A DNA stretch of 64,000 bases from Methylobacterium sp. WSM2598 (GTDB lineage Bacteria; Pseudomonadota; Alphaproteobacteria; Rhizobiales; Beijerinckiaceae). Position numbers and translations under genes: made by a program. This document shows positions 19,972-29,282 of this stretch, piece by piece (the stretch's first letter is position 1; every line of letters starts with the position of its first letter). Below the pieces are notes generated by a model. That model saw nothing but the letters and a program-made list of their open reading frames with translations, ran no database searches and was not told where the DNA came from. The stretch covers positions 1,227,347 through 1,291,346 of the forward strand of contig NZ_KB900609.1 of NCBI RefSeq assembly GCF_000379105.1. Reading direction: 5' to 3'.

Positions 19972-20170
19972 CACCCCCATCTGTCGCGGGTACCTGAGAG
20001 CTTCCCCCGCACGGGCGTGCGAGGTTTCTCCTTCGGTGGACGCCGGACGGCGCCTCTCTCCAGATTGTCCAACGATGCGGTGATTGTGCCTGAGAGTTTC
20101 CGGGGGTGGTTGCTCCGTCGGCGCCATGCCCGGCGCATCGCGCCGGGCTGGGCTCTCCCGCATCGCCCTG
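19972..20170 (-). promoter_or_regulatory. Tandem glycine riboswitch of gcvTHP
   Basis: Two aptamers follow each other on the minus strand. The first reads GGGAGAGCCCAGCC, GCCGACGGAGCAACC and ACTCTCAGGCACAA (about 20165-20083). The second reads CTGGAGAGAGGCGCC, CACCGAAGGAGAAACC, AGCTCTCAGGTACCC and GACAGATGGGGG (about 20062-19975). These conserved blocks, repeated in the same order, are those of glycine riboswitches, which turn on gcv operons when glycine is abundant. I see no clear intrinsic terminator between it and gcvT, so control may act on translation. Confidence 0.95.
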
Positions 20171-20182
20171 TTCGGACGGTTG

Positions 20183-20530
20183 GACCAAAGCACAAGAGCG
20201 CGTGCGGCGCAATCTCCGCGTCCCGTCGCCGGGCGCGGGCCGTCCCGCCCCGCGCGGGCCGGCATCGCGGGCCCGCGGCGCGGGTTCGGGCCTCCCGAAG
20301 CGTCCGCACCGAATCGGGCGGGCGACCCTCGGCGCGCGATCCTGGCCGCGTGATCTTGACGCAACAGGTCATGACCGAACACGCCATATTCCCTAGAGTT
20401 AAGTAGATTGATGCGGTTGCGTTCGCGCTGAATTCGGTCAGCTTGCGGACGGTCATCACGCGACGGCGAGGCGGCGAGACATGGGCGCGAGCTTGTGCGG
20501 GCACGGGCCGCATCTTGGGAGGGCGACGCC
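20183..20530. other. Intergenic region between gcv leader and the PfkB-like gene
   Basis: No gene is visible. It holds a relatively AT-rich stretch (about 20385-20420), a 10-bp palindrome GGTCATGACC at 20367-20376, and presumably the divergent promoters of gcvTHP and the PfkB-like gene, which I could not assign with confidence. Confidence 0.4.
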
Positions 20531-21433
20531 ATGATTCTCGTCTGCGGCGAATCCCGCCGGGAGCGCGCGGAGGAGGCGGCCGCGCACGCGGGCCCGGCAG
20601 GCAGGGCGTTCGCGGGCGGGTCGCCGGTTCTCCTGGCGGCGGGGCTGCTGAGGCTCGGCGTGCCCGCCGCGATTCTGCGCGAGGGGGCCGGCGAGGCGGC
20701 CGCGCCGCGCGCGGAGGATGCGGAGAATGAAGCCGACGATCTTCCGGTGCTGCCGCGCTCGGAGGAGGCGCTGCCCGCGCAGGTGCGGGCGATCGCGTTC
20801 CGGGTCGGGCCCCTGACGGCGGGCCCGGCGGGGCGGGCGGACGCGGCCCTGGCCGAGCGCGAGGCCGGCGGCCGGGTCATCAGCGTCAGCCTGGGCCTGC
20901 CCGCCGTCGCGCGGGCGCCGGAGGCGGGCATTCCTCCGGCCGAGCGCCTCCTGCGGGCGGCCGACCACGTGACCGCCCGCGACCAGGATCTGCGCCGCGC
21001 CCTCGGTCTCGAGCCCGCCGAGGCCGCCTGGCTCCTCCTCGGACGCGGCGCCTCGCTCGTCACGGTGACGCTGGCCGGGCGGGGCGCGCTCGCCTTCGCG
21101 CCCGGCTGCGCGGTGAGCCTGCCGGCCCCGGCAAGCGCCGCGGCCGGGGCGGCCGAGATGTTCCAGGCCGCCCTCCTGGCCCGGCTGTTCCGGACCGGGC
21201 GCATGACGGGGGAGGGCCTCGCCGGACTCGACGCGGAGGCGCTCGGCGACCTGCTGGCCTATGCGGGGGCCGCCTCGGCCCTGGCCTGCGCCCCGCACGG
21301 CGCCGCCCTGCCGAGCGCGGCCGAGGTGGAGGCGCGCCTGCAGCCCGCCGCCCGCCGCGCCCGGCCCCGCCCGGCGCCGAGGGCGTGCCGGCCGGCCGGG
21401 CCGGAGGCCGCCGAGGGCGCCGCGCCGGCCTGA
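20531..21433 (+). CDS. PfkB-like carbohydrate kinase homologue, probable pseudokinase
   Basis: A 300-residue protein with the overall plan of PfkB sugar kinases: MILVCGES at the start, GGSPVLLAAGLLRLGVPAAIL where GG..N.A..LARLG is expected, and SAAAGAAEMFQAALLARLF at the position of the catalytic GAGD motif. The catalytic segment reads GAAE, so the general base Asp is Glu and the anion-hole Gly is Ala; the substrate-binding Asn of the first motif is also missing. I infer weak or no kinase activity. GGGAGGG precedes the ATG. It sits just upstream of edd, so it may once have served or may now regulate sugar-acid metabolism. Confidence 0.7.
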   Translation: MILVCGESRRERAEEAAAHAGPAGRAFAGGSPVLLAAGLLRLGVPAAILREGAGEAAAPRAEDAENEADDLPVLPRSEEALPAQVRAIAFRVGPLTAGPAGRADAALAEREAGGRVISVSLGLPAVARAPEAGIPPAERLLRAADHVTARDQDLRRALGLEPAEAAWLLLGRGASLVTVTLAGRGALAFAPGCAVSLPAPASAAAGAAEMFQAALLARLFRTGRMTGEGLAGLDAEALGDLLAYAGAASALACAPHGAALPSAAEVEARLQPAARRARPRPAPRACRPAGPEAAEGAAPA

Positions 21434-21655
21434 GCGCCGGCCCGCGGCACGCCGACGGGGCGCGGCGGGGCGCGCGCCCGGATCCGTGCTATGGCGGCGA
21501 TCGACTTGACTCCGTCCCGCGCGCCATGACGTTACGGAAATCGGGTGCGCGGTGCGAATCTTGCGGCCGTCCGGGGCATCGGCGGCGCGACGGGCCGCGT
21601 CTCATCTCGACGCGCGGGAGGGGCCGCCCTGCCGCCGCAACGCGAGGATCGTGTC

Positions 21656-23506
21656 GTGACGACATCTGAGCCAACGTCCCCCCTCCACGCGCGCCTCGGC
21701 GAGGTGACGGAGCGGATCGCGCGGCGCAGCCGCGACCGGCGCGCGCGCTACCTGGAGCGCATCGCCGGGGAGGCGGCCCGCGCGCCCCGGCGCCGCGCCC
21801 TCGGCTGCGCCAACCAGGCCCACGGCTTCGCCGCCTGCGGCCCGGGCGACAAGGCGATGCTGCGCGACGGCCAGGGCGCCAGCCTCGGCATCGTCACCGC
21901 CTACAACGACATGCTCTCGGCCCACCGCCCCTACGAGCGCTACCCGGACCTGCTGCGCGAGGCGGCCCGCGAGGCCGGCGGCGTCGCCCTGGTGGCGGGC
22001 GGCGTGCCGGCCATGTGCGACGGCATCACCCAGGGGGAGGCCGGCATGGAACTCTCCCTGTTCTCGCGCGACGTCATCGCCCTCTCGACCGCCGTCGCCC
22101 TCTCGCACCAGACCTTCGACGCCGCCGTGTTCCTCGGCATCTGCGACAAGATCGTGCCGGGCCTCGTCATCGGCGCCCTCGCCTTCGGGCACCTGCCGGC
22201 GGTGTTCATCCCCTCCGGCCCGATGACGAGCGGCCTGCCCAACCCCGAGAAGGCGAAGATCCGCCAGCTCTACGCCGAGGGGAAGGTGGGGCGCGACGCC
22301 CTGCTCGCCGCCGAATCCGACTCCTATCACGGGCCGGGCACCTGCACCTTCTACGGGACGGCCAACACCAACCAGATGCTGATGGAGATGATGGGCCTGC
22401 ACCTGCCCGGGGCCTCCTTCGTCACGCCGGACACGCCCTTGCGCGACGCGCTGACCCGGGCCGCCGCGCAGCGCGCCCTCGCCATCACGGCGCTCGGCAA
22501 CGAGTACCTGCCGGTCGGGCAGCTCCTGGACGAGCGGGCCTTCGCGAACGGGATCGTGGGGCTGCACGCGACCGGCGGCTCGACCAACCACACGCTCCAC
22601 CTGCTGCCGATGGCGGCGGCGGCCGGCATCACCCTGACCTGGGAGGACCTCTCCGACCTCGCCGAGGTGACGCCGCTCCTCGCCCGCGTCTACCCGAACG
22701 GCACGGCGGACGTGAACCACTTCCACGCGGCGGGCGGCATGCCCTTCGTGATCCGCGAACTCCTCGGCGAAGGGCTGCTGCACGCGGACGCGCAGACCGT
22801 GCTCGGGGCGGGGCTGCACGCCTACACGCGCGAGCCGGTGCTGACCGAGGCGGGCGGCCTCGCCTGGCGGGAGGGCCCGGCGGAGAGCGGCGAGACCGGC
22901 GTGCTGCGGGGCGCGGCGGCGCCGTTCCAGCCGACCGGCGGCCTCGCCGTGCTGGCGGGCAATCTCGGCCGCGCGGTGATCAAGACCTCGGCGGTGGCGC
23001 CCGAGCGGCAGGTGATCGAGGCGCCCGCGCGGGTGTTCCACTCGCAGGAGGCGCTGCAGGCGGCCTTCCGGGCGGGCGAGCTTCGGGGCGACGTGGTGGC
23101 GGTGGTGCGCTTCCAGGGCCCGAAGGCGAACGGCATGCCGGAACTGCACAAGCTGATGCCGCCGCTCGGCGTGCTGCAGGACCGCGGCCACCGGGTCGCG
23201 CTGGTCACGGACGGCCGCCTCTCGGGCGCCTCCGGCAAGGTGCCCTCGGCCATCCACGTCACCCCCGAGGCGGCGGAGGGCGGGCCGATCGCCCGGATCC
23301 GCGACGGGGACGTGGTGCGCGTCGACGCCCCGGCCGGGCGGCTGGAGGTGCTGGTGCCGCCGGCCGAGTGGGCGGCGCGCGCGCCCGCGACCGCGGACCT
23401 CGCCGCCTCCCATGTCGGCGTCGGCCGCGAGCTGTTCGGGGCCTTCCGGGCGGCGGTCGGCGCGGCGGATGCGGGCGCCTCCATCTTCGGCGAGGCGCTC
23501 GGCTGA
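21656..23506 (+). CDS. edd: Phosphogluconate dehydratase (Entner-Doudoroff)
   Basis: A 616-residue IlvD/Edd-family enzyme that converts 6-phosphogluconate to 2-keto-3-deoxy-6-phosphogluconate. Cluster-ligand regions are [18 protein letters not shown] and [32 protein letters not shown] and [18 protein letters not shown] are family hallmarks. The GTG at 21656 is preceded by GAGGA at 7 bases and gives a length near the usual 600-610. The upstream 222 bases after the PfkB-like gene carry no gene. Most similar in pattern to Edd rather than dihydroxyacid dehydratase. Confidence 0.95.
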   Translation: MTTSEPTSPLHARLGEVTERIARRSRDRRARYLERIAGEAARAPRRRALGCANQAHGFAACGPGDKAMLRDGQGASLGIVTAYNDMLSAHRPYERYPDLLREAAREAGGVALVAGGVPAMCDGITQGEAGMELSLFSRDVIALSTAVALSHQTFDAAVFLGICDKIVPGLVIGALAFGHLPAVFIPSGPMTSGLPNPEKAKIRQLYAEGKVGRDALLAAESDSYHGPGTCTFYGTANTNQMLMEMMGLHLPGASFVTPDTPLRDALTRAAAQRALAITALGNEYLPVGQLLDERAFANGIVGLHATGGSTNHTLHLLPMAAAAGITLTWEDLSDLAEVTPLLARVYPNGTADVNHFHAAGGMPFVIRELLGEGLLHADAQTVLGAGLHAYTREPVLTEAGGLAWREGPAESGETGVLRGAAAPFQPTGGLAVLAGNLGRAVIKTSAVAPERQVIEAPARVFHSQEALQAAFRAGELRGDVVAVVRFQGPKANGMPELHKLMPPLGVLQDRGHRVALVTDGRLSGASGKVPSAIHVTPEAAEGGPIARIRDGDVVRVDAPAGRLEVLVPPAEWAARAPATADLAASHVGVGRELFGAFRAAVGAADAGASIFGEALG

Positions 23507-23591
23507 GCGGCCGATTCCCGCGCGCCGACCGGCGCGCCCGCGAAGGCGGCGGCCGACCCGCCGGCGGCCTCCGGCCGCGGCGCGCGGCGGG

Positions 23592-24311
23592 TCAGGCGCC
23601 CGCCGCCTCGACGCTGCGGTAGAGCCCGATCAGCGCCCGGCCCGCATGCTCGATGTGGGACCGCAGCAGGGCGGCGGCGGCCACGACCTCGCCTGCCTCG
23701 CAGAGGTCGAGCAGGGTCGTGTGCTCGCGGTCCGCCCGCGCCACGTCGCCGGTAAGGGAGAGTTGCAGCCGGGTCGGCCTGTCGCAATCCTGAAGCAGGC
23801 CGGAGACGATGCCGAGGGAGCGCGGCCGCCCCGCGTGGCGCAAGAGGCCGAGGTGGAAGCGCCGGTTCAGCTCGCCCCAGAGGTCGATCCGCTCGGCGCA
23901 GAGCGCCGCCTTGTACTCGCCGAGCAGGGCCCGCAAGTCCCGGTAATCCTCCGCCGTCAGGCCGCGCGCCGACAGGATCAGCAGCTGCGGCTCCAGCAGG
24001 GCGCGCAGCTGGAACACGTCCTCGATCTCCTCGACCGAGAGGCCCGAGACGACCGCTCCCCGGTGCGGCACGATCCTGACGAGGCCGCTCGCTTCGAGCT
24101 GCAGCAGCGCCTCCCGGACCGGGATGCGGCTGATGCCGAACTCCTCCGCCAGCGCGTCCTGGCGCAGCTGCGTCCCGGGGCGCAACGCGCCGCCGAGGAT
24201 GCGCTGGCGCAGAGCGTCGGCCACGGCCGCCGAGACCGTGCGGTGGCGCAGCTGCTCCCCCCTGGCCGGGGGCCGGGGGCCTGCGGGCGGCGGGGTGGTC
24301 CCCGAACTCAC
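23592..24311 (-). CDS. GntR-family regulator, FadR/FCD subfamily
   Basis: A 239-residue regulator. The N-terminal winged helix-turn-helix ([19 protein letters not shown] ... [19 protein letters not shown]) is followed by an all-helical FCD ligand domain with the metal-site pattern [14 protein letters not shown] and [11 protein letters not shown]. The start is a GTG at 24311 with GGAG 8 bases upstream. It is divergent from the ABC transporter/DapA-family operon and most likely controls it; A/T-rich motifs in the shared 198-base gap are candidate operators. The effector is unknown. Confidence 0.92.
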   Translation of the reverse strand: MSSGTTPPPAGPRPPARGEQLRHRTVSAAVADALRQRILGGALRPGTQLRQDALAEEFGISRIPVREALLQLEASGLVRIVPHRGAVVSGLSVEEIEDVFQLRALLEPQLLILSARGLTAEDYRDLRALLGEYKAALCAERIDLWGELNRRFHLGLLRHAGRPRSLGIVSGLLQDCDRPTRLQLSLTGDVARADREHTTLLDLCEAGEVVAAAALLRSHIEHAGRALIGLYRSVEAAGA

Positions 24312-24334
24312 GTGACGCGCTCCATGGCGGATAA

Positions 24335-24343
24335 ATTATACAT
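24335..24343. promoter_or_regulatory. A/T-rich motif ATTATACAT, candidate GntR operator half
   Basis: An isolated A/T island in a GC-rich gap, 24 bases upstream of the GntR start. It shares the core TTATACA with the inverted repeat at 24465-24480. FadR-type regulators often bind TNGTATACNA-like sites, which fits loosely. Confidence 0.35.
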
Positions 24344-24380
24344 CTCGCCGGCCTCGCGCCAGGGCCGGCGCGGCGCGCGG

Positions 24381-24422
24381 CCTCGGTGACGCGGCCTTGG
24401 TGACGCGGCCTTGGTGACGCGG
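24381..24422. repeat. Three tandem copies of a 14-bp unit
   Basis: CCTCGGTGACGCGG (24381-24394) is followed by two identical copies of CCTTGGTGACGCGG (24395-24408 and 24409-24422) and a partial fourth. It lies between the two A/T motifs of the GntR-ABC regulatory gap, so copy number would change their spacing. Confidence 0.85.
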
Positions 24423-24464
24423 CCTTGGGGACTTGCGCCGCGGCGCGGCTGTTGACCACGGTGC

Positions 24465-24480
24465 AGATTTTATACAATCT
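24465..24480. promoter_or_regulatory. Inverted repeat AGATT-N6-AATCT, candidate GntR operator
   Basis: AGATT-TTATAC-AATCT lies 30 bases before the first ABC gene, where a repressor would block transcription. The match to the FadR-type core and the position in a divergent regulator/target gap are the grounds; binding is not shown. Confidence 0.5.
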
Positions 24481-24509
24481 ACGAATCGACCTCGACAAGG
24501 AGCCTGGCC

Positions 24510-25262
24510 GTGGTCGTCCTCGCCCTGGAGACAGTGGGTCTGACGAAGTCCTTCGGCGGGTTCACGGCCGTGCGCGGCCTCGACCTGCGGGTGCGGCGCG
24601 GCAGCATCCACGCCCTGATCGGCCCGAACGGCGCCGGCAAGACGACGGTGTTCAACCTCCTGAGCAAGTTCGTCGCGCCGACGAGCGGGCGCATCCTCTA
24701 CAAGGGCCGGGACATCACACGGGAAGGCCCGGCGGCCACGGCGCGCCGGGGGCTCGTGCGCTCCTTCCAGATCTCCGCCACCTTCCCGCACCTGAGCGTG
24801 CGGGAGAACGTCCGGGTGGCCCTGCAGCGGCGGCTCGGCACGCAGTACTGCTTCTGGCGCTCCTGCGCCTCCCTGGCGGCGCTCGACGGGAAGGTGCTCG
24901 ACCTGCTCGGCGAGGTCGGCCTCGCCGACGCGGCCGAGATGCCCGCCGCCGACCTGCCCTACGGGCGCAAGCGCACCCTGGAACTCGCCACCACCCTCGC
25001 GCTCGACCCGCCCGTCCTGCTCCTCGACGAGCCGACCCAGGGCATGGCCGTCGAGGACGTCGCCCGGGTCAAGGACCTGATCCGCGGGGCGGCGCAGGGC
25101 CGGACGGTCGTGATGGTCGAGCACAACATGTCGGTCGTGGCCGACCTCTGCGACACGATCACGGTGCTGCAGCGCGGGGAGATCCTGGCCGAGGGCAGCT
25201 ACGCGCAGGTCTCGCGCGACGGCGCGGTGCGGGCCGCCTACCTGGGAGGCGGGCATGGCTGA
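24510..25262 (+). CDS. Branched-chain amino acid-type ABC transporter ATPase (LivG-like)
   Basis: A 250-residue ATPase: Walker [11 protein letters not shown]-loop in [13 protein letters not shown], Walker [12 protein letters not shown], and the switch histidine in [12 protein letters not shown]. The signature region reads [12 protein letters not shown], a form common in LivG-like proteins. GTG start at 24510, AAGGAG 7 bases upstream. First gene of a five-gene uptake operon in an unusual order (two ATPases, binding protein, two permeases) followed by a DapA-family gene. The substrate is unknown. Confidence 0.93.
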   Translation: MVVLALETVGLTKSFGGFTAVRGLDLRVRRGSIHALIGPNGAGKTTVFNLLSKFVAPTSGRILYKGRDITREGPAATARRGLVRSFQISATFPHLSVRENVRVALQRRLGTQYCFWRSCASLAALDGKVLDLLGEVGLADAAEMPAADLPYGRKRTLELATTLALDPPVLLLDEPTQGMAVEDVARVKDLIRGAAQGRTVVMVEHNMSVVADLCDTITVLQRGEILAEGSYAQVSRDGAVRAAYLGGGHG

Positions 25263-25965
25263 GCGCCCGGTCGTCCTGGAGGCCCGCGACCTGGAAGCCT
25301 GGTACGGCGAGAGCCAAGCCCTGTTCGGCATGTCGCTCACGGTGCGCGAGGGCGAGTGCGTCACGCTGATCGGCCGCAACGGCGCGGGGCGCACCACCGC
25401 CCTGAGGGCGATCCTCGGCCTCACCGACCGGCGGGCCGGCTCGGTGCGGGTGCGGGGCGAGGAGGTGATCCACCGTCCGCCCCACCGCATCGCCCGCCTG
25501 GGGATCGGCTACTGCCCGGAGGAGCGCGGCGTCTACCGGACGCTGACCACCCGCGAGAACCTCACCCTCCTGCCCCGGCTCGGGACGCGGGGTCTCGCGC
25601 TGCCCGAGGTGCTGGGCCTCTTTCCCAACCTCGCCGAGCGGCAGGACAGCTATGGCGGGCAGCTCTCGGGGGGCGAGCAGCAGATGCTGGCCCTCGGCCG
25701 CATCCTCGTCACCGGCGCCCGGATCCTGCTCCTCGACGAGATCACCGAGGGTCTCGCGCCGGTGATCGTCGAGGCGCTGGGGCGGGCGGTGGCGCTGCTC
25801 AAGAGCCGCGGCTTCACCATCGTGCTCGTCGAGCAGAACTTCCACTTCGCCCGCTCCCTCGCCGACCGCCACTACGTGGTGGAGCACGGCCGCGTCGCCG
25901 CGGAGATCCCGGCCGAGGCGGTCGCCGCGCGGGAGGAGGAGGTCGCGCAGCTCCTCGGCGTCTGA
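25255..25965 (+). CDS. Branched-chain amino acid-type ABC transporter ATPase (LivF-like), Walker A Lys replaced by Arg
   Basis: A 236-residue LivF-like ATPase overlapping livG by 8 bases. The Walker A reads GRNGAGRTT, with Arg in place of the nucleotide-binding Lys, and the Walker B segment reads LLLDEITEGLAP rather than LDEPTEGL. The signature LSGGEQQMLALGR and the VEQNFHFA switch segment are intact. The paired LivG-like subunit has normal motifs, so the heterodimer may have one weakened site. Similar Arg variants exist, to my memory, in other rhizobial LivF-like proteins. Confidence 0.92.
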   Translation: MAERPVVLEARDLEAWYGESQALFGMSLTVREGECVTLIGRNGAGRTTALRAILGLTDRRAGSVRVRGEEVIHRPPHRIARLGIGYCPEERGVYRTLTTRENLTLLPRLGTRGLALPEVLGLFPNLAERQDSYGGQLSGGEQQMLALGRILVTGARILLLDEITEGLAPVIVEALGRAVALLKSRGFTIVLVEQNFHFARSLADRHYVVEHGRVAAEIPAEAVAAREEEVAQLLGV

Positions 25966-26026
25966 GGCCGGCGCGGAGGGATATCGGGACGGGACCGGCG
26001 GCAGGCCGGGGTCACAGGAGGCGGGA

Positions 26027-27250
26027 ATGCGGTCGCGGTTCATCGGATACGCGCTGGGGCTCTCGCTCGCGGCCTTCGCGGCCGCGGGCGGGCGGGCCGC
26101 CGAGGCGGTCAGCGACGGCGTCGTGAAGGTCGGCATCCTCACCGACATGTCGGGGATCTACGCGGACTTCACCGGCCGCGGCTCCGCGGTGGCGGCCCAG
26201 ATCGCCATCGACGAGGTCGGCGGCAAGGTGCTCGGCGCCCCGGTCGAACTGGTCGCGGCCGACCACCAGAACAAGCCCGACATCGCCGCGAACCTCGCCC
26301 GCGAGTGGTTCGACCAGGGCAAGGTCGACATGATCGCCGATTTCCCGACCTCCTCCACGGCGCTCGCCGTGATGGAGATCGCCCGCCAGAAGAACCGGGT
26401 GACGATGCTCTCGGCGGGCGTCGCCATGGCGGCGATCACCGACAAGTGCTCGCCGCTCAGCGCGCAGTGGATGGTCAACACCGCCGCGCTCGCCGCCGGC
26501 ACCGCCAAGGCGCTGCTCCGGGCCGGCCGCACATCCTGGTACTTCGTGACAGCGGACTACACGTTCGGCCACTCGCTGGAGCGCGACGCCGCCGCGGTGG
26601 TGGAGGCCGGGGGCGGCAAGGTGCTGGGCACCTCGCGCCATCCCTTCCCGGGAGGCGATTTCCCCTCCTACATGCTGAAGGCCCAGGCCACCGGCGCCCA
26701 GGTGATCGCCCTCGCCAATGCCGGGGCCGACACCATCAACGCCATCAAGCAGGCCGCCGAGTACGGCATCGGCCGCGGCGACAAGCAGGTCATCGCGCCG
26801 CTCCTCACCTACATCACGGACGTGAGGAGCCTCGGCCTCGCCAAGGCCGAGGGCATGTACCTCACCGAGGCCTTCTACTGGGACTTCGACGCGCGCTCGC
26901 GCGCCTTCGCGGAGACCTACTTCGCGCGCACGAAGCGGATGCCGAGCGCCTCGCAGGCGGCGGTCTACTCGGCGGTGCTGAGCTACCTGCGGGCGATCGA
27001 GGCCGCCGGCACCGACGAGGCCGGCGCCGTGATGGCGAAGCTGCGGACCATGACGATCGACGACGCGGTGATCCGCAACGGCCGCCTGCGCGCGGACGGC
27101 GCCCTGGTGCACGATCTGCTGCTGCTCCAGGTCAAGAAGCCCTCCGAGTCGAAGCGCGACTGGGATTTCTACACCGTCAAGGCGGTGCTCAAGGGCGAGG
27201 ACGTCTATCCGAAGCCGAGCGACGCCTGCCCCCTCAACGCCCGGGGCTGA
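26027..27250 (+). CDS. ABC transporter substrate-binding protein, branched-chain amino acid type
   Basis: A 407-residue periplasmic binding protein. A Sec signal peptide (MRSRFIGYALGLSLAAFAAA, cleavage near GRAAEA) precedes VVKVGILTDMSGIYADFTG, the usual opening of the Peripla_BP_6 fold; ADFPTSSTALAVMEIA and YFVTADYTFGHSLE are further family segments. AGGAG lies 7 bases before the ATG. Proteins of this class bind amino acids, amides or aromatic acids; sequence alone does not name the ligand. Confidence 0.93.
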   Translation: MRSRFIGYALGLSLAAFAAAGGRAAEAVSDGVVKVGILTDMSGIYADFTGRGSAVAAQIAIDEVGGKVLGAPVELVAADHQNKPDIAANLAREWFDQGKVDMIADFPTSSTALAVMEIARQKNRVTMLSAGVAMAAITDKCSPLSAQWMVNTAALAAGTAKALLRAGRTSWYFVTADYTFGHSLERDAAAVVEAGGGKVLGTSRHPFPGGDFPSYMLKAQATGAQVIALANAGADTINAIKQAAEYGIGRGDKQVIAPLLTYITDVRSLGLAKAEGMYLTEAFYWDFDARSRAFAETYFARTKRMPSASQAAVYSAVLSYLRAIEAAGTDEAGAVMAKLRTMTIDDAVIRNGRLRADGALVHDLLLLQVKKPSESKRDWDFYTVKAVLKGEDVYPKPSDACPLNARG

Positions 27251-27305
27251 CCCCGCGCGCCGGCGCGCCGCGCCGGCACCCCGCCCGCCACGCCGGAGCC
27301 TCCCG

Positions 27306-28211
27306 ATGCCGGACATCACGCTGCAGAGCGCCCTCGCTCAGGTCACGATCGGGCTCATCGCCGGCTGCTTCTACGCGATGCTGAGCATGGGACTCGCGAT
27401 CATCTTCGGCCTGCTCAACATCATCAACTTCACGCACGGCGCGCAGTTCATGATGGCGGCCTTCCTGGCCTGGATCGGCCTGACGCAGGTCGGTCCCTGG
27501 CTGGGCATGCCCGAATTCCAGATCGGCTTCTGGCCGGCCCTCCTCGTGGCGCCCCTCTGCGTCGCGGCGCTCGGCATGGCGGTCGAGCGCCTGCTGCTGC
27601 GGCGCCTCTCCCATCTCGACCACCTCTACGGCCTGCTCCTGACCTTCGGGGTCGCCCTGGTGACCGAGGGGCTGTTCCGCCACGCCTACGGGGTCTCGGG
27701 CCAGGGCTACGAGCCGCCCGAATCGCTCCAGGGGCCGGTCGATATCGGCTTCATGCTGCTCCCGAAGTACCGGGTCTTCGTGGTCGGCGCCTCGCTGCTG
27801 ATCTGCCTCTCCACCTGGTACGCCTTCGAGCGCACGCGGCTCGGCGCCTACCTGCGGGCCGGGACCGAGAATCCGCGCCTGCTCCAGGCCTTCGGCATCA
27901 ACGTGCCGCTGATGATCACGCTGGCCTACGGCTTCGGGGTCGCCCTGGCGGGGCTCGCGGGCGTGCTCGCCGCCCCGATCATGCAGGTGACGCCGCTGAT
28001 GGGCGGCAGCATCCTCAACATCGTGTTCGCGGTCGTGGTGATCGGCGGCCTCGGCTCGATCCTGGGCGCGATGGTCACGGGCCTGGGGCTCGGCCTCGTC
28101 GAGGGCGTCACCAAGGTCGTCTACCCGGAGGCCTCCACGGTGGTGATCTTCGTGATCATGGCCCTGGTGCTGCTGCTGCGCCCGGCCGGCCTGTTCGGCC
28201 GCGAAGCCTGA
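27306..28211 (+). CDS. Branched-chain amino acid-type ABC permease (LivH-like)
   Basis: A 301-residue membrane protein with about eight hydrophobic helices. GLIAGCFYAMLSMGLAIIFG and NIINFTHGAQFMMAAFLAW are the conserved LivH N-terminal blocks, and VVIGGLGSILGAMVTGLGLG is the C-terminal coupling region. It forms the inner-membrane channel with the LivM-like gene 13 bases downstream. Confidence 0.94.
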   Translation: MPDITLQSALAQVTIGLIAGCFYAMLSMGLAIIFGLLNIINFTHGAQFMMAAFLAWIGLTQVGPWLGMPEFQIGFWPALLVAPLCVAALGMAVERLLLRRLSHLDHLYGLLLTFGVALVTEGLFRHAYGVSGQGYEPPESLQGPVDIGFMLLPKYRVFVVGASLLICLSTWYAFERTRLGAYLRAGTENPRLLQAFGINVPLMITLAYGFGVALAGLAGVLAAPIMQVTPLMGGSILNIVFAVVVIGGLGSILGAMVTGLGLGLVEGVTKVVYPEASTVVIFVIMALVLLLRPAGLFGREA

Positions 28212-28223
28212 GGGGGACGCGCG

Positions 28224-29222
28224 ATGCCGACGACCCTGCGCCTGTTCGCCGCCCTCGTCGCCGCGGCGCTCGCGGTGCCGTTCGTGCCGCACCTGATCTA
28301 CCCGGTCTTCGTCATGAAGGTGATGTGCTACGGGCTGTTCGCCTGCGCCTTCAACCTGCTGCTCGGCTTCACCGGGCTGGTCTCCTTCGCGCACGCCGCC
28401 TTCCTGGGCACCGCCGGCTACGTCACCGGGGCCCTGATGATCCGCCTCGGCAGCCATCCGCTCGGCATGCCGGCGGCCTTCCTCGCCGGGGTGCTCGCCG
28501 CGGCCCTCGCCGGCCTGGTGATCGGCGGCCTCGCGATCCGGCGGCGGGGCATCTCCTTCGCGATGATCACCCTCGCCCTGTCGCAGGTCGTGTCCTTCCT
28601 GGCGGTGCAGCTGCGCTGGACCGGGGGCGAGGACGGCCTGCAGGGCATCCCGCGCGGCAGCCTGTTCGGGCTGGTGGCGCTCTCCTCCGACACGGCGATG
28701 TACTACCTGACGCTGGCTCTGTTCGCGGCGGGCTTCCTGTTCGTGTACCGGGTCGTCCACTCGCCCTTCGGGCGGATCCTGCAGGCGGTGCGGGACAACG
28801 AGGCGCGCGCGACCTCCCTCGGCTACGAGACCGACCGCTTCAAGCTCATCGCCTTCGTGCTCTCGGCGGCCGTGGCGGGCGCCGCGGGCGCCCTCAAGGC
28901 CCTGGTGTTCCAGCTCGTCTCCCTCAACGACGTCTCGCTCCACACCTCGACCGAGGTGGTGCTGATGACGCTGCTCGGCGGCGTCGGCACCCTGTTCGGG
29001 CCGCTCGTCGGGGCGGCGCTGGTCGTCGGCCTGCAGAACTACCTCGCGACCCTGGGCGACCTCGTCACGGTGGTGATCGGCCTGATCTTCATCCTCTGCG
29101 TCTCGTTCTTCCGGCGCGGCGTCGTCGGCGAGATGCTGCACCGGGCCGCGCCGCGGCGAAGGCCGGGCGCGCAGGCCCGGTCCCGCCCCGCGCAGGCGGC
29201 CTCGCCCGCCGAGGCCGCCTGA
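28224..29222 (+). CDS. Branched-chain amino acid-type ABC permease (LivM-like)
   Basis: A 332-residue permease with about ten hydrophobic segments. NLLLGFTGLVSFAHAAFLGT, FAMITLALSQVVSFLAVQ, and LLGGVGTLFGPLVGAALVV are LivM hallmarks. The C-terminus has a basic tail (PRRRPGAQARSRPAQ). Part of the same operon; 60 bases separate it from the DapA-family gene. Confidence 0.94.
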   Translation: MPTTLRLFAALVAAALAVPFVPHLIYPVFVMKVMCYGLFACAFNLLLGFTGLVSFAHAAFLGTAGYVTGALMIRLGSHPLGMPAAFLAGVLAAALAGLVIGGLAIRRRGISFAMITLALSQVVSFLAVQLRWTGGEDGLQGIPRGSLFGLVALSSDTAMYYLTLALFAAGFLFVYRVVHSPFGRILQAVRDNEARATSLGYETDRFKLIAFVLSAAVAGAAGALKALVFQLVSLNDVSLHTSTEVVLMTLLGGVGTLFGPLVGAALVVGLQNYLATLGDLVTVVIGLIFILCVSFFRRGVVGEMLHRAAPRRRPGAQARSRPAQAASPAEAA

Positions 29223-29282
29223 GGCGGCGCCCCCTCGCCGGGGTGCCGCTCCCTCCCGCCCTTGTCACAGGAGACGCTCACG

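Noticed and set aside
24510..29222. Assignment of the ABC operon to leucine/isoleucine/valine uptake
   Set aside because: The family also carries amides, urea and aromatic acids; the GntR and DapA-family partners suggest another ligand.
29262..29282. TTG at 29262 as start of the DapA-family gene
   Set aside because: The AGGAG ribosome site lies downstream of it and is correctly placed for the ATG at 29283.
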